From Hongsoonwoonella zoysiae (lineage in GTDB: Bacteria; Pseudomonadota; Alphaproteobacteria; Rhizobiales; Stappiaceae): a DNA stretch of 64,000 nt. The position numbers and the translations under genes are program-made. The DNA lies in the NCBI RefSeq assembly GCF_013266695.1, contig NZ_JABRXF010000003.1:124001-188000 (forward strand). Direction: 5' to 3'. This document shows, piece after piece, positions 15,541 through 24,397 of the stretch. Below the pieces are notes generated by a model, which did no database searches, had not been told where the DNA came from, and saw only the letters and a program-made list of their open reading frames with translations. Position 1 is the stretch's first letter; each line of letters starts with the position of its first letter.

Positions 15541-15900
15541 CGCCTGTCATTCCCGCGAAAGCGGGGCTTACTCCCGACCTGATTGGGGAGACGAAGACCC
15601 GGCGACCCATTGGGCGTTTCAAAATTCGCAGATGCCGGATGGGTGCCCGGGTCGAGCCCGGGCATGACGGAGGAAAGGCAATGCCTGTCTCAAAGACCCG
15701 GTCAAGTAGCGCCTGCCAGTTAGGCCCCCGTCTTTCAGTCGGCGGACTCTCCATTCGTCATTGCCGGGCCCAGACCCGGCAACCCAATGCGAATTGGTCG
15801 CAGCTGCAGAAGCAATGGCAATCTTGGAAATATCTCGCCCACCTACGGGCCGTCACTTCACCATCGATTCAACTGTCATTCCCGTGAAGACGGGAATTTC
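15541..15900. repeat. Cluster of palindromic repeat units upstream of the GTA operon
   Basis: Four hairpin units lie in tandem: CCCGC-GAAA-GCGGG (15552-15565), TGCCCGGG-TCGAG-CCCGGGCA (15645-15665), TTGCCGGG-CCCAGA-CCCGGCAA (15761-15782) and ATTCCCGT-GAAG-ACGGGAAT (15879-15898). Several are introduced by GTCATTCCCG or GTCATTGCC. They belong to the same dispersed family as the units inside the GTA cluster. The 15508-16341 stretch holds no credible gene; the GTA promoter must lie in or near it, but I cannot point to a -35/-10 pair. Confidence 0.8.
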
Positions 15901-16341
15901 GCGCAAATGGAAGATGACGCCCATCCCATCGTAGCCCGCCGCCGTGAAGATGGCGGGTGACATGCGGAGCGAAAGCCCCCTGCTTCCAACCGCCCCACCT
16001 CCAGAAACGAAAAAACCACCGGCCTTTCGAACCGATGGCATCCTGAATTATTTCCTATTTAAGCCTGTTCCGGCTTCCAATCGTTGCCGGTCATGCCTCT
16101 TACTGGCCTTCACCCGCCGCCGCCAACCAGCGCCCCTCATTCCCGGAACCCCGTCAGCCGCAGTTTTCCGACCGTGCCAGAACCCTACCGAAACACCGTC
16201 ACGCTGTCAAGGATTTTTTTCCTATTTTTGTGTTCGGTATATTTACAAGGTACGGTTGAGAGGCGGGCGAGCTTTTGATTGCTATTTCGAAAATCAGTGG
16301 AATTGCCCGTCACCTCCAAGTGGAAAGTGGGAGGGCTAATA

Positions 16342-17109
16342 ATGGTCCGTGCATATCTGGACGCCAGCGGTAAGTCCTCGGATCCAGTCGTGGTAGTCGC
16401 GGGGTTCCTTGGGTGGCAAGAAAATTTTGCGGAATTTGAGGAAAGATGGAAGGCTTTTCTATCTGAGTTTGGACTCGATCATTTTCATGCAACTGAGTTC
16501 TGGGCAAAACAATCACGCCCCTTTCGTAACTGGAGTGATGCTCATCATCTAAAGGCACGCCATGACATTTGTAGAATACTGTCAGAAACTGGGCCACCTT
16601 TCGGGATTAGCGTTGCGCTAAATGTTGAAGTATTCAATCAATGGCGTTCCAACCTGGATCATTATTATCCATCTGATCCGTATTATTTTTGTTTGGATCG
16701 AGTACTGAATACTTTGATCTACGCGACTGGCTCAAAGGATGATGAGGGCATTTTAATTTACTGCGACCAAGAGAAGGAGCATGAATCTATGGGTTCCGAT
16801 TTGGCGCAGTGGCATGAAGCGAGACTTCGGAACGATCCATCTCTGGCAACCAACCCTGTAGAAGCCCAGAGGGATGTAAGTATTCTTTATGGACCGAAGC
16901 GAACTCATATTTCTATGCAACTGGCGGATATTTTCGCGAATGACACCTTTAAAATGGTACGTGACTATTTAAATTCGGGCGTATACAGAGAACAACAATT
17001 CACCCGATGCCTAAAAACATTTCCAAAACGGAAAATTTTCACCTACTTCTATGAAAAAAAATATCATTTTACTATTGATTATCACCTCCGCCTCCAGAGA
17101 AGAATCTAA
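16342..17109 (+). CDS. DUF3800 domain protein, low-GC island
   Basis: The 255-residue protein belongs to DUF3800. It opens MVRAYLDASGKSS with the conserved acidic residue of strand one, then VVVVAGFLG, FHATEFWA, ILIYCDQEKEHES and the C-terminal LQLADIFA-type motif (SMQLADIFANDTF). DUF3800 proteins have an RNase-H-like fold of unknown function and are often found on mobile islands. I chose the ATG at 16342, preceded by GGGAGG. Codon use is clearly more AT-rich than all neighbours, with many TTT, AAT and ATT codons, which indicates recent transfer. It lies between the repeat cluster and a damaged higBA locus. Confidence 0.85.
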   Translation: MVRAYLDASGKSSDPVVVVAGFLGWQENFAEFEERWKAFLSEFGLDHFHATEFWAKQSRPFRNWSDAHHLKARHDICRILSETGPPFGISVALNVEVFNQWRSNLDHYYPSDPYYFCLDRVLNTLIYATGSKDDEGILIYCDQEKEHESMGSDLAQWHEARLRNDPSLATNPVEAQRDVSILYGPKRTHISMQLADIFANDTFKMVRDYLNSGVYREQQFTRCLKTFPKRKIFTYFYEKKYHFTIDYHLRLQRRI

Positions 17110-17223
17110 ATTCGATAGGCCTACTCTTTTATACTAAACGATTTCTGCCACCAGCATTAATCGGGCGATGTTTGCTCACCTTACTCATCTTTGGACCCCG
17201 CGTTTTTCCGCGCCTGACCGATG

Positions 17224-17571
17224 TTAGCCCCCGGATAACCCGCCACACGCATCCTCCATCTCGCACGTCTCGATCATTTCAAGATCGGCCCGAATTTGCG
17301 GCTCCGTCGTTTCCATCTCGTAGCGGTTTTGCAGGTTCAGCCAGAACTCCGGCGTGGTTCCGAAGTACTTTGCGAGGCGTAGGGCCGTGTCCGTCGTGAT
17401 GCCTGTTTCCTCGCGCACGATCCGCTCGATCCGCGTGCGCGGTATATGGCACGCCTTCGCCACCGCATAGGCTGAAAGGCCGTGCGGCTCCATGAATTCC
17501 TCGCGCAGGACCTCGCCAGGATGCATCGGAGGAAGACGGCGTTCACGGGTCATGACAGAAGCTCCCGGCAT
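17224..17571 (-). CDS. higA: HigA-type antitoxin (XRE family)
   Basis: The 115-residue protein matches the HigA/VapI antitoxins. It has the family opening LPPMHPGEVLREEFMEPHGLSAYAVAKA, the helix-turn-helix IPRTRIERIVREETGITTDTALRLAKYFG (both longer than quoted motifs), and TPEFWLNLQNRYE at the end of the domain. It would bind and neutralise HigB and repress the operon. Its ATG (17571) overlaps the higB stop (TGATG). An internal ATG at 17553 is a possible alternative start. The toxin partner has an in-frame stop codon, so this antitoxin appears to be orphaned. Confidence 0.9.
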   Translation of the reverse strand: MPGASVMTRERRLPPMHPGEVLREEFMEPHGLSAYAVAKACHIPRTRIERIVREETGITTDTALRLAKYFGTTPEFWLNLQNRYEMETTEPQIRADLEMIETCEMEDACGGLSGG

Positions 17572-17855
17572 CACTTGTGATAGTCGGTGATTTCCACGTC
17601 ATAGGCATCGCCGTCTTTCCACGCGGAACAGACTCTGAACTGACTGTTGATCCGGATCGCGAACTGGCCCCTGCGATCTCCCACAAGCTCATGCAGCCTG
17701 TTGCCCGGAGGCGATCTCAGGTCCTTCAACTCACTTGCAGCATCCACCATTCGCAGTTTTCACCGCGCCATCTTGATGATGGTAGACGGCAGCCCCGCAG
17801 GAAACAGCCCGTTGAACACGTCTTCGGTCGTCCGGTTCGCGAAGCTTCGGATCAT
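17571..17855 (-). pseudogene. higB: HigB/RelE-family toxin with an in-frame TGA
   Basis: Reading from ATG 17855 gives MIRSFANRTTEDVFNG, LPSTIIKMAR, then TGA, then KLRMVDAASELKDL, RSPPGNRLHELVGDRRGQ, FAIRINSQFRVCSAW and VEITDYHK, ending at 17571. This is a full-length HigB (94 codons) in which one codon has become TGA. Family members usually have Arg at this place (RRKLRML), so CGA to TGA is the simplest event. The rest, including the C-terminal motif and the overlap with higA, is intact. Toxin is probably not made unless the stop is read through. Confidence 0.88.
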
Positions 17856-17873
17856 GGTCCCGTCAGAAGAAAG

Positions 17874-17927
17874 AACGTATCATTTCCTGATACGTTATAC
17901 AAGGAATTTGTATCATCAAACGATACA
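17874..17927. promoter_or_regulatory. Palindromic operator upstream of higBA
   Basis: A perfect 9-bp inverted repeat AACGTATCA-TTTCC-TGATACGTT (17874-17896) is followed by TGTATC-ATCAAAC-GATACA (17909-17927). Both share the GTATC/GATAC core typical of HigA operators and lie just upstream of the higB ATG. The stretch is AT-rich compared with its surroundings. It is most likely where HigA autorepresses the operon. Confidence 0.7.
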
Positions 17928-17962
17928 TAAAATCATGGACGGCCAACGCCCCTCCCCCGGCC

Positions 17963-20173
17963 TCACTCTCCCCAGTTGATGTTTTTCGCCGGCAGGGGCT
18001 TGAGCAGGGTTTCCACATTGTCGGAATGGGCGACGACCACGCGGTTCCGCCCCTGGCGCTTGGCCTGGTAGAGGGCGGTGTCCGCCCGGCTCATGGCGCC
18101 CGCGATACAATTGTCGGATTCGAGCGCCTTTGCCACGCCGATGCTGATGGAAAGGGCCGCGCAAACGTCGCTTTCCGGCAGTTGGCAGGTCATCACCGCC
18201 TTGCGCAGGCGTTCCGCCACTTCCTCGGCCTCCTGGAGCGTGCAGTTCGGCAGGGCCACGCAGAATTCCTCGCCGCCGATGCGGCCCAAAAGGCCGTTTG
18301 ATCCCAGTTCGCCCGAAAGCGCGCGGGCGATATCCTTCAGCGCATAGTCGCCGGCGGCGTGGCCCAGCGTGTCGTTGATCTGCTTGAAATGGTCGACGTC
18401 CAGCACCGCGACCGCAAACGGGCGGCCCAGGTGGCGCGCGCGCGCCAGTTCCTTGTCGGCGCGGCGGATGAATTCACGCCGGTTGAGCACGCCGGTCAGG
18501 TCGTCGGTTGTGGCCAGCCTCTGCAGTTCGGCCTGCGCTTCCTGCAACTGGCGGAAGTCGCGCTCGCGGCCGATCTCATGGGCGATCCAGTCTGAAAAAA
18601 GCCGCAGGATTTCCTTGTCCGCATCCGAAAACGGCTTCGTGCGCGGGCCGTCGGAGCAAAAGCAAAGCGTGCCGTAGGTTTCCCCGTCCACCACCAGGGG
18701 CGCGCCGATGTAGCTTTCCCGGCCCAGATCCTCGTAATTCATATGCAGCGAGTAATCGGAATCGCCGCCAAATTCGACCGTCACCGGACGTCCGGTTTCC
18801 ACCACCTCACGACAGTAGGTCGTGGAAAGTTCGCGCGTCACGCCCGGCTCGAAGTTCCTGGACCCGCCGACCGAATGGGCGATCTTGTGGACATTCCCCT
18901 CTATGGCGGCGACGAGGCCGTTTTGCAGGCCGAAGACTTCCGAGCCGAGCTTCAGCACCGCCTCGATCTTCTGCCTCGCGTCGAGCTGCCTGCTGGATGT
19001 AATGCGGTAAAGCCCCTGCAGCACCCGCTCCACGGTTTTCAGGTGGGTGATATCCGTGGCGAAGACGAAGATCGCCTCCACTTCGCCGTTCTTGTCGAAA
19101 TCCGGCGTGTAGCAGAGGTCCACGTCGCGGGTGACGCCATCGGGATAGTCGAGCCTTGCGGTAAACCTTTGCACCTCGCCGGCGCAGGCCGCCTCGTAAT
19201 AGGGCAGCACCGTCTTCAGGAAGTTTTCGGACATGAAGTCCGAAGCCTTGCGCCCGATCAGCTCCACCCTCGTGCGCCCCAGCCACGAAGCGCCCAGTTC
19301 GTTGATCGTCCGGTAGGTGCGGTCGCGGGCAAGCTCCGCGATGTAGCACGGCAGGCTGTCGTTCAGGATCCTCAGGCGCAGTTCCGCCTGCTTCAGGCGG
19401 GCCTCGGCCTGTTTCATCGCCGTGATATCCGTGCGAACGCCGGCGATGCCGCCGTCTTTCGTGCGCCTTTCGTTGACGAGCAGCCAGCGCCCGCCGTCAA
19501 GCTCCTGTTCCACCGGGTGGGGCTTGGGGTCATTGTGCGCGGCAAGCCTTGCGTCCAGCCATTCTTCGTCCGAGAGGCCGCCGGTATTGTATTCGCCGTG
19601 TTCGAGGCCGTAGCGCAGGATGTCGCGAAAATGCGCGCCCTGCACCATTGCGGGGGCGGATTTCGGGTAGATTTCCTTGTAGCGCTGGTTGCAAAGGATC
19701 AGCCGGTCGTCGGCGTCGAAATAGGCGAAGCCCTCGCTCAAGGATTCCAGCGCGACTTCCAGTTGCTCATGCGCCGATGCCTTTTCCCGTTCCAGGTTGC
19801 GCCGCCAGCTCACATCCCGCAGTACATAGACGAAGGCTGCGATCTCGCCGTTCTCGTCGCGCATCGGCCCACTCGTTCCGTCGACGGTGAAGGTCTCGCC
19901 GTTCTTGCGCTTGCCGCGCATGCGCAGGCGGTCGCTCGCGGCGGCTTCGCCCGCTTTCTCCCGCCAGCTTCCGACGGTCTCGTAATCTTCTTTCGACGCA
20001 TAGAGAAACATCGGGTCGCGGCCGATGATCTCATCGGCCGAATATCCGAACATGCTTTCTCCCGCCGCATTCACATAAATGAACTTGCGGTCGGTGTCGG
20101 TGATGAAGACCGCATCCTCGAACTCCGAGAACAGGGCCGTGAGCGTCGCCGTGGATACTCCGAAGTCAAGCAT
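17963..20173 (-). CDS. Diguanylate cyclase with three PAS domains and a GAF domain
   Basis: The 736-residue soluble protein has PAS 1 (about 10-125, DAVFITDTDRKFIYVN), PAS 2 (about 135-255, SEGFAYFDADDRLILCN), PAS 3 (about 265-390), a GAF domain (about 405-550, ESYIGAPLVVDGETYGTLCF) and a GGDEF domain (about 560-720). The active-site motif is GGEEF near residue 632, so cyclic-di-GMP synthesis is expected. I see no RxxD product-inhibition site at the usual position upstream of it. No membrane segments are visible, so input is cytoplasmic. It reads as a single gene; downstream lies the higBA operator. Confidence 0.93.
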   Translation of the reverse strand: MLDFGVSTATLTALFSEFEDAVFITDTDRKFIYVNAAGESMFGYSADEIIGRDPMFLYASKEDYETVGSWREKAGEAAASDRLRMRGKRKNGETFTVDGTSGPMRDENGEIAAFVYVLRDVSWRRNLEREKASAHEQLEVALESLSEGFAYFDADDRLILCNQRYKEIYPKSAPAMVQGAHFRDILRYGLEHGEYNTGGLSDEEWLDARLAAHNDPKPHPVEQELDGGRWLLVNERRTKDGGIAGVRTDITAMKQAEARLKQAELRLRILNDSLPCYIAELARDRTYRTINELGASWLGRTRVELIGRKASDFMSENFLKTVLPYYEAACAGEVQRFTARLDYPDGVTRDVDLCYTPDFDKNGEVEAIFVFATDITHLKTVERVLQGLYRITSSRQLDARQKIEAVLKLGSEVFGLQNGLVAAIEGNVHKIAHSVGGSRNFEPGVTRELSTTYCREVVETGRPVTVEFGGDSDYSLHMNYEDLGRESYIGAPLVVDGETYGTLCFCSDGPRTKPFSDADKEILRLFSDWIAHEIGRERDFRQLQEAQAELQRLATTDDLTGVLNRREFIRRADKELARARHLGRPFAVAVLDVDHFKQINDTLGHAAGDYALKDIARALSGELGSNGLLGRIGGEEFCVALPNCTLQEAEEVAERLRKAVMTCQLPESDVCAALSISIGVAKALESDNCIAGAMSRADTALYQAKRQGRNRVVVAHSDNVETLLKPLPAKNINWGE

Positions 20174-20274
20174 CTAGCGCTCGCATCGAGATATGTAGAA
20201 TCTCTTCATAGAATATGCTGCGCAACGGACGACCCGGTCAGTGGCGCGTCCGTTCCTCCCCTTTAACCATTCGG

Positions 20275-20292
20275 GACAGGATATAACCTGTC
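20275..20292. terminator. Hairpin at the 3' end of the YcgN-family gene
   Basis: GACAGG-ATATAA-CCTGTC forms a 6-bp stem directly after the stop codon of the minus-strand gene ending at 20293. No T-run follows on the minus strand, so it may be an RNA-end stabiliser rather than an intrinsic terminator. Confidence 0.4.
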
Positions 20293-20775
20293 TTATTTAA
20301 AGGAGTCTTCAGTAGGCGGCTCGATCACGTAATCTTCATAATTCTCGACCGCGATATCGTCCTCGGGGATCGTGCGCCCGCGCACCGAAATTCCCGCCTC
20401 ATGCACCGTTTCCGCCGAACCCGACACAAGCGGGTGCCACCAGTAGAGATCCCGCCCTTCGGCGATCAGGCGATAGGCGCAGGTCACCGGCAGCCAGTGC
20501 AGCTGTCTTACCGATGCCGGCGTCAGGGGCACGCAGTCGGGCACGGTTTCGTGGCGCTTTAGATAGTTTTTGCAGCGGCAGGTGCCGTCGTCGAACAGCG
20601 TGCAGGCGATTTTGGTCCAGGCGATTTCGCCGGTATCCCAGTCTTCCAGCTTGTTGAGGCAGCAGCGCCCGCATCCGTCGCAGAGCGCTTCCCACTCTTG
20701 CGGATTCATCTCCTCCAGCGTCTTCGCCTTCCAGAAAGCTTCTCCGGGTTTCGTGCAGTTCTCTGCCATGGCCAT
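20293..20775 (-). CDS. YcgN/UPF0260 family cysteine-cluster protein
   Basis: The 160-residue protein is a member of the UPF0260 (YcgN) family of the zinc/iron-chelating CxxCxxCC superfamily. The signature is clear: [32 protein letters not shown] (here in part), then [36 protein letters not shown] and ISVRGRTI. The eight or so conserved cysteines suggest metal binding; the function is unknown. I start at ATG 20775 because the conserved core begins about 13 residues later; an upstream in-frame start would add 28 unconserved residues. Confidence 0.9.
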   Translation of the reverse strand: MAMAENCTKPGEAFWKAKTLEEMNPQEWEALCDGCGRCCLNKLEDWDTGEIAWTKIACTLFDDGTCRCKNYLKRHETVPDCVPLTPASVRQLHWLPVTCAYRLIAEGRDLYWWHPLVSGSAETVHEAGISVRGRTIPEDDIAVENYEDYVIEPPTEDSFK

Positions 20776-20952
20776 CCGCAATTCATGCCTGTCGCCGCGC
20801 CTTCCCCCTGCGGATCGCGGCAAGGACTTGGCGGTACTTGTCATTTGATGCAAGGTCAATCCGATTCCATTATAATATTGGTCGGACCGGCGGGAATTTC
20901 GGGTTATCCCTCCGGCGGACCATGTGATTGAGCGAAACCGGGCGCAAGTATT

Positions 20953-23175
20953 TTGAGTACGCGATCTTCAGGACCTGAAACCGGCGGGAAATCGCCAGTG
21001 CCTCCGGCGGGCCGTCCTTCCTTTCCCGTGCGGATATGGCGCGAATTGCGCCGCGGCATGCTCTCGGCCGATGCCTGGGTCGACACCGCGATCTGGCGTT
21101 TTTTCACAGCCCTCAGGCGGGGGCTGGAGGGCTACTCCGCGTTCTTGCGGAAATTTCGGGCACGTGGCTTCGGGCGGCTCGGCGCGGAACTGGGCTCCGA
21201 TGCCCTGACGTTCGGCCTCGGCGGACTGGTCGTCATGCTCACGTTCGCGTTACCCGCCTTCGAGGAAACGGCGCGTTCGGACTGGAAGACCACGGAGGAT
21301 TTCTCCGTCACCTTTCTGGACCGTTTCGGCAACGAGATCGGCCACCGCGGAATTATCCTCAACGACACGGTCCCGCTGGAAGACCTTCCCGACCACATGA
21401 TCAAGGCCGCCCTTGCGACGGAAGATCGCCGTTTCTTCCATCATTTCGGCATCGATGTCATCGGCACATTCCGCGCGATGGTGGAAAACGTCCGCGCGCG
21501 CTCGGTCGTCCAGGGCGGTTCTTCGCTGACCCAGCAGCTCGCCAAGAACCTGTTTCTTTCCAACGAGCGCACGCTGGAGCGCAAGATCAAGGAAGCCTTC
21601 CTCGCGCTCTGGCTGGAAGCCAATCTCACCAAGCGCGAAATCCTGAAGCTCTACCTCGACCGGGCCTATATGGGCGGGGGCACCTTCGGCGTCGCGGCCG
21701 CATCCAAATTCTACTTCAACAAGAACGTGCGCGACCTGTCGCTTGCCGAAGCGGCGATGCTTGCGGGCCTTTTCAAGGCGCCGACGAAATACGCCCCGCA
21801 CGTCAACCTTCCCGCGGCCAGGGCCCGTGCAAACGAAGTGCTGACCAATATGGTCCAGGCCGGTTTCATGACGGAGGGGCAGGTTATCGGCGCGCGCCGT
21901 AACCCCGCCGTCGCCGTGGATCGCAGCCAGGAACGCGCACCCGACCATTTCCTCGATTACGCGTTCGACCAGTTGAAGGAACTTGCCCGCACCAAACCGG
22001 CTCTTGCGAAAGACCGCATCGTGACGGTGCGCACCACGCTCGATCCGGGCCTGCAGCGTCAGGCGGAGCGCGCGGTGCTTTCCACCTTGCGCGAATATTC
22101 CGAGCGCTACGGTGTGGAGGAAGGCGCGGTTGTGGTGCTCGTTCCCGATTCGGGCGCGGTCCGCGCCATGGTGGGTGGCAAGAACTATGGCGCCAGCCAG
22201 TTCAACCGCGCGGTCGATGCGCTTCGTCAGCCGGGTTCGTCCTTCAAGCCTTTCGTTTATATCACGGCCTTCCAGAACGGGTATGAGCCAAAGTCGGTCG
22301 TGCCCGACGCACCGATCAACATCGGCGGCTGGAGCCCGCGCAACTACGGCCGCAGCTACCGCGGCGCGGTCACCCTTAAGACCGCCTTGACGAAATCGAT
22401 CAACACCGTTCCAGTGCGCCTCGCCCAGTCGCTCGGCCGCGACAAGATCGTTGAAAACGCTTATAAAATGGGCATCACCAGCGAGTTGAAGATCACCCGC
22501 GCGCTCCCGCTCGGCGTCGCGGAGGTCCGCGTCCTCGACATGGCCGCCGCCTATTCGACATTCGCAACCGGCGGCAAGCGCAGCAAGGCGTTCGCCATCC
22601 AGGAAGTGAAGAATTCCAGCGGGGATATCATCTACGAGCACGCCCGCGAAGCGGCCCCGCCCGAGCGCGTCCTGCAAGAAAAAGCAGCGATGGAAATGAA
22701 CGACGTCCTCGTCAATGTGGTTGAGCGCGGCACGGGCCGCCGGGCGCAGATCGAAGGCGTCGTCGCCGCCGGCAAGACCGGCACGACACAGGCTTACAGG
22801 GATGCCTGGTTCGTCGGTTATACCGGCAATTACGCGGCCGCAGTCTGGTACGGTAATGACGATTTTTCCCGCACCAACCGCATGACCGGCGGCTCGCTGC
22901 CGGCAATGACCTGGCAGTCGATCATGGAATATGCCCACCAGGGGATCGAGCTGAAGACGCTACCGGGCGTCGAGGCGGAAACGAAGCCGGATGCGGCTGC
23001 GGTGGCGAAGGTTAATGCTGACTCTGCCGGCTCAAGACCCCGCCTGTTGCGTGAACAGTCCATGGCGGTGTTGAAGCAGATCGGGGAAAAACTCTCCGAA
23101 ATTTCCGTTCCCGCGCTCCCCGGCCAGCGCGCCGAAGCCTTTCCGGACGCCAATGTGGAAACAGTGACCCGGTGA
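20953..23175 (+). CDS. Penicillin-binding protein 1A (bifunctional GT51/transpeptidase)
   Basis: The 740-residue class A penicillin-binding protein has a basic cytoplasmic N-terminus, a membrane anchor at about 82-98, a GT51 glycosyltransferase domain with catalytic Glu157 in [13 protein letters not shown] and [14 protein letters not shown], and a transpeptidase domain with Ser429 in PGSSFKPF and KTGT at 608-611. It polymerises and cross-links peptidoglycan at the inner membrane. The first possible start is TTG at 20953, and the cytoplasmic extension is variable, so the exact start is uncertain. The stop overlaps the GTG start of the next gene, indicating an operon of three. Confidence 0.93.
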   Translation: MSTRSSGPETGGKSPVPPAGRPSFPVRIWRELRRGMLSADAWVDTAIWRFFTALRRGLEGYSAFLRKFRARGFGRLGAELGSDALTFGLGGLVVMLTFALPAFEETARSDWKTTEDFSVTFLDRFGNEIGHRGIILNDTVPLEDLPDHMIKAALATEDRRFFHHFGIDVIGTFRAMVENVRARSVVQGGSSLTQQLAKNLFLSNERTLERKIKEAFLALWLEANLTKREILKLYLDRAYMGGGTFGVAAASKFYFNKNVRDLSLAEAAMLAGLFKAPTKYAPHVNLPAARARANEVLTNMVQAGFMTEGQVIGARRNPAVAVDRSQERAPDHFLDYAFDQLKELARTKPALAKDRIVTVRTTLDPGLQRQAERAVLSTLREYSERYGVEEGAVVVLVPDSGAVRAMVGGKNYGASQFNRAVDALRQPGSSFKPFVYITAFQNGYEPKSVVPDAPINIGGWSPRNYGRSYRGAVTLKTALTKSINTVPVRLAQSLGRDKIVENAYKMGITSELKITRALPLGVAEVRVLDMAAAYSTFATGGKRSKAFAIQEVKNSSGDIIYEHAREAAPPERVLQEKAAMEMNDVLVNVVERGTGRRAQIEGVVAAGKTGTTQAYRDAWFVGYTGNYAAAVWYGNDDFSRTNRMTGGSLPAMTWQSIMEYAHQGIELKTLPGVEAETKPDAAAVAKVNADSAGSRPRLLREQSMAVLKQIGEKLSEISVPALPGQRAEAFPDANVETVTR

Positions 23176-23831
23176 GCACGATCGAAAGTTTCAACCCGGA
23201 GGCGACATGGGTGCCGCCGGACAGGCGCCCGGCGATCTTGCGGCCCTCACGCCGGCTGGGCGCCCTGGCACTTGCCTACATACTTTTCGTCGCGCTCCTC
23301 ACTGGCCTTGGCAGCGCTTATCTCGCTGTCGAGAAGGGCGAGCTTTTCGGCGCGCTTCGCCTCGGCCTTTGGGAGGCCTATCCGGACGCCGGCACCCCCG
23401 ATGCCGATCCTTATTCGGCAGCCATGTATGCGCGCACGGGCCGAATTCCGCTTGCAAGCGGCGAAGGCCTTGCCTTTATCGCCGACAGGGACGGTGCCGG
23501 CCGCCCGCTCGATCCCGGTTGCGACTACAGGATTTTCGGCAAGACCGCGCCGTCCCGCCTGTGGACGCTCGTCTCCATGAACCGCGAGTTCCGGCTGGTC
23601 GCAACCGTTGCGGGGCGTGCGGGCCTTTCGAGCGACCATCTCCTTCGCAAGCCCGACGGCAGTTTCGAGATCACCGCCGCTCCCTATGCCAGGGCCGGCA
23701 ACTGGCTTCCGACGGCGCCAATCGCCGACGGCCTGGTCTTCGTGCTGAGGCTTTACGACACTCCGCTGACAACCGGCACCGGCGTGGCGAACGTGGATAT
23801 GCCCGATATCGAGCGGGGACGTTGCCGATGA
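23172..23831 (+). CDS. DUF1214 domain protein (COG5402), membrane-anchored
   Basis: The 219-residue protein has one N-terminal membrane helix (about 27-48, LGALALAYILFVALLTGLGSA) and a periplasmic DUF1214 domain. Markers are the segment YSAAMYARTGRIPLASGEGLAF, then CDYRIFGKTAPSRLWTL and LVFVLRLYDTPLTTG at the end. In rhizobia this protein and the next gene (COG5436) are usually adjacent, and here both follow the penicillin-binding protein. It starts with GTG overlapping the previous stop, and its own stop overlaps the next start (ATGA). Function unknown; cell-envelope work is inferred from company and topology. Confidence 0.85.
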   Translation: MSTIESFNPEATWVPPDRRPAILRPSRRLGALALAYILFVALLTGLGSAYLAVEKGELFGALRLGLWEAYPDAGTPDADPYSAAMYARTGRIPLASGEGLAFIADRDGAGRPLDPGCDYRIFGKTAPSRLWTLVSMNREFRLVATVAGRAGLSSDHLLRKPDGSFEITAAPYARAGNWLPTAPIADGLVFVLRLYDTPLTTGTGVANVDMPDIERGRCR

Positions 23832-24385
23832 AGTCATTCGCCCTCGTCAGGCTGGGTCTGCTGACGCTTGCAGGCATTTTCGTCGGCGGGATCATCCATG
23901 TGGCCGTGGTTCTTGGTGTTCCCGCCCAGGTTCCCGATCTCGCCTATGAAAGGATCGGCCGCTTCGGTGCGGATGAAGGTTTCGTCCGCCTGCCGCCGGT
24001 TGCCGCCGGCTCGGAAACGCTGGCGATGCTGGATTCGGCAATGTCCCATGCCGCCTGCCGGTATCAGCTTGAAACCGGGCCCATCCGCCTGGAGGCAAAC
24101 ATTCCCGCCCCCTTCTGGTCGTTCGCGCTGTTCAACCGTCGCGGCGAGACGATCTATTCTTTCAACGACCGCACCTCCGGCACGGGCCGGTTGACCATGC
24201 TGGTGCTGACTTCCGATCAGTTGAGCCGCCTGCGCGAGCAGCCTCCGGAAAATCTTGAGGATATGATCGTCATCGAAACGGAAGCGGACGAAGGCTTCGC
24301 GCTGCTGCGTGCGTTCGTGCCGGATTCCCTGCGCCGGGAAGCCATCGAAACATCACTCGACAAAGCGGTTTGCGAGAAACTTTGA
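23828..24385 (+). CDS. DUF1254 domain protein (COG5436), membrane-anchored
   Basis: The 185-residue protein has a single N-terminal hydrophobic segment (about 6-30, VRLGLLTLAGIFVGGIIHV) and a DUF1254-type domain. Family markers are AYERIGRFGADEGF, DSAMSHAACRYQLETGPIRL and PAPFWSFALFNRRGETIYSFND in the middle. It begins at ATG 23828, overlapping the DUF1214 stop, so the pair is made together and likely forms one envelope unit. The stop is 12 nt from the end of the convergent lipoprotein gene. Function unknown. Confidence 0.85.
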   Translation: MKSFALVRLGLLTLAGIFVGGIIHVAVVLGVPAQVPDLAYERIGRFGADEGFVRLPPVAAGSETLAMLDSAMSHAACRYQLETGPIRLEANIPAPFWSFALFNRRGETIYSFNDRTSGTGRLTMLVLTSDQLSRLREQPPENLEDMIVIETEADEGFALLRAFVPDSLRREAIETSLDKAVCEKL

Positions 24386-24397
24386 CTGCGAAGTCCG

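Noticed and set aside
15541-15900. CRISPR array
   Set aside because: Units are self-palindromic, differ in sequence and spacing, and lack regular spacers and cas genes.
16200-16230. Shared TTTCCTATTTTT motif here and near 33940
   Set aside because: A 12-base low-complexity match in two AT-rich gaps; probably chance.
21250-22938. 562-codon minus-strand frame opposite PBP1A
   Set aside because: Shadow frame; all catalytic motifs of PBP1A lie in the plus-strand frame.
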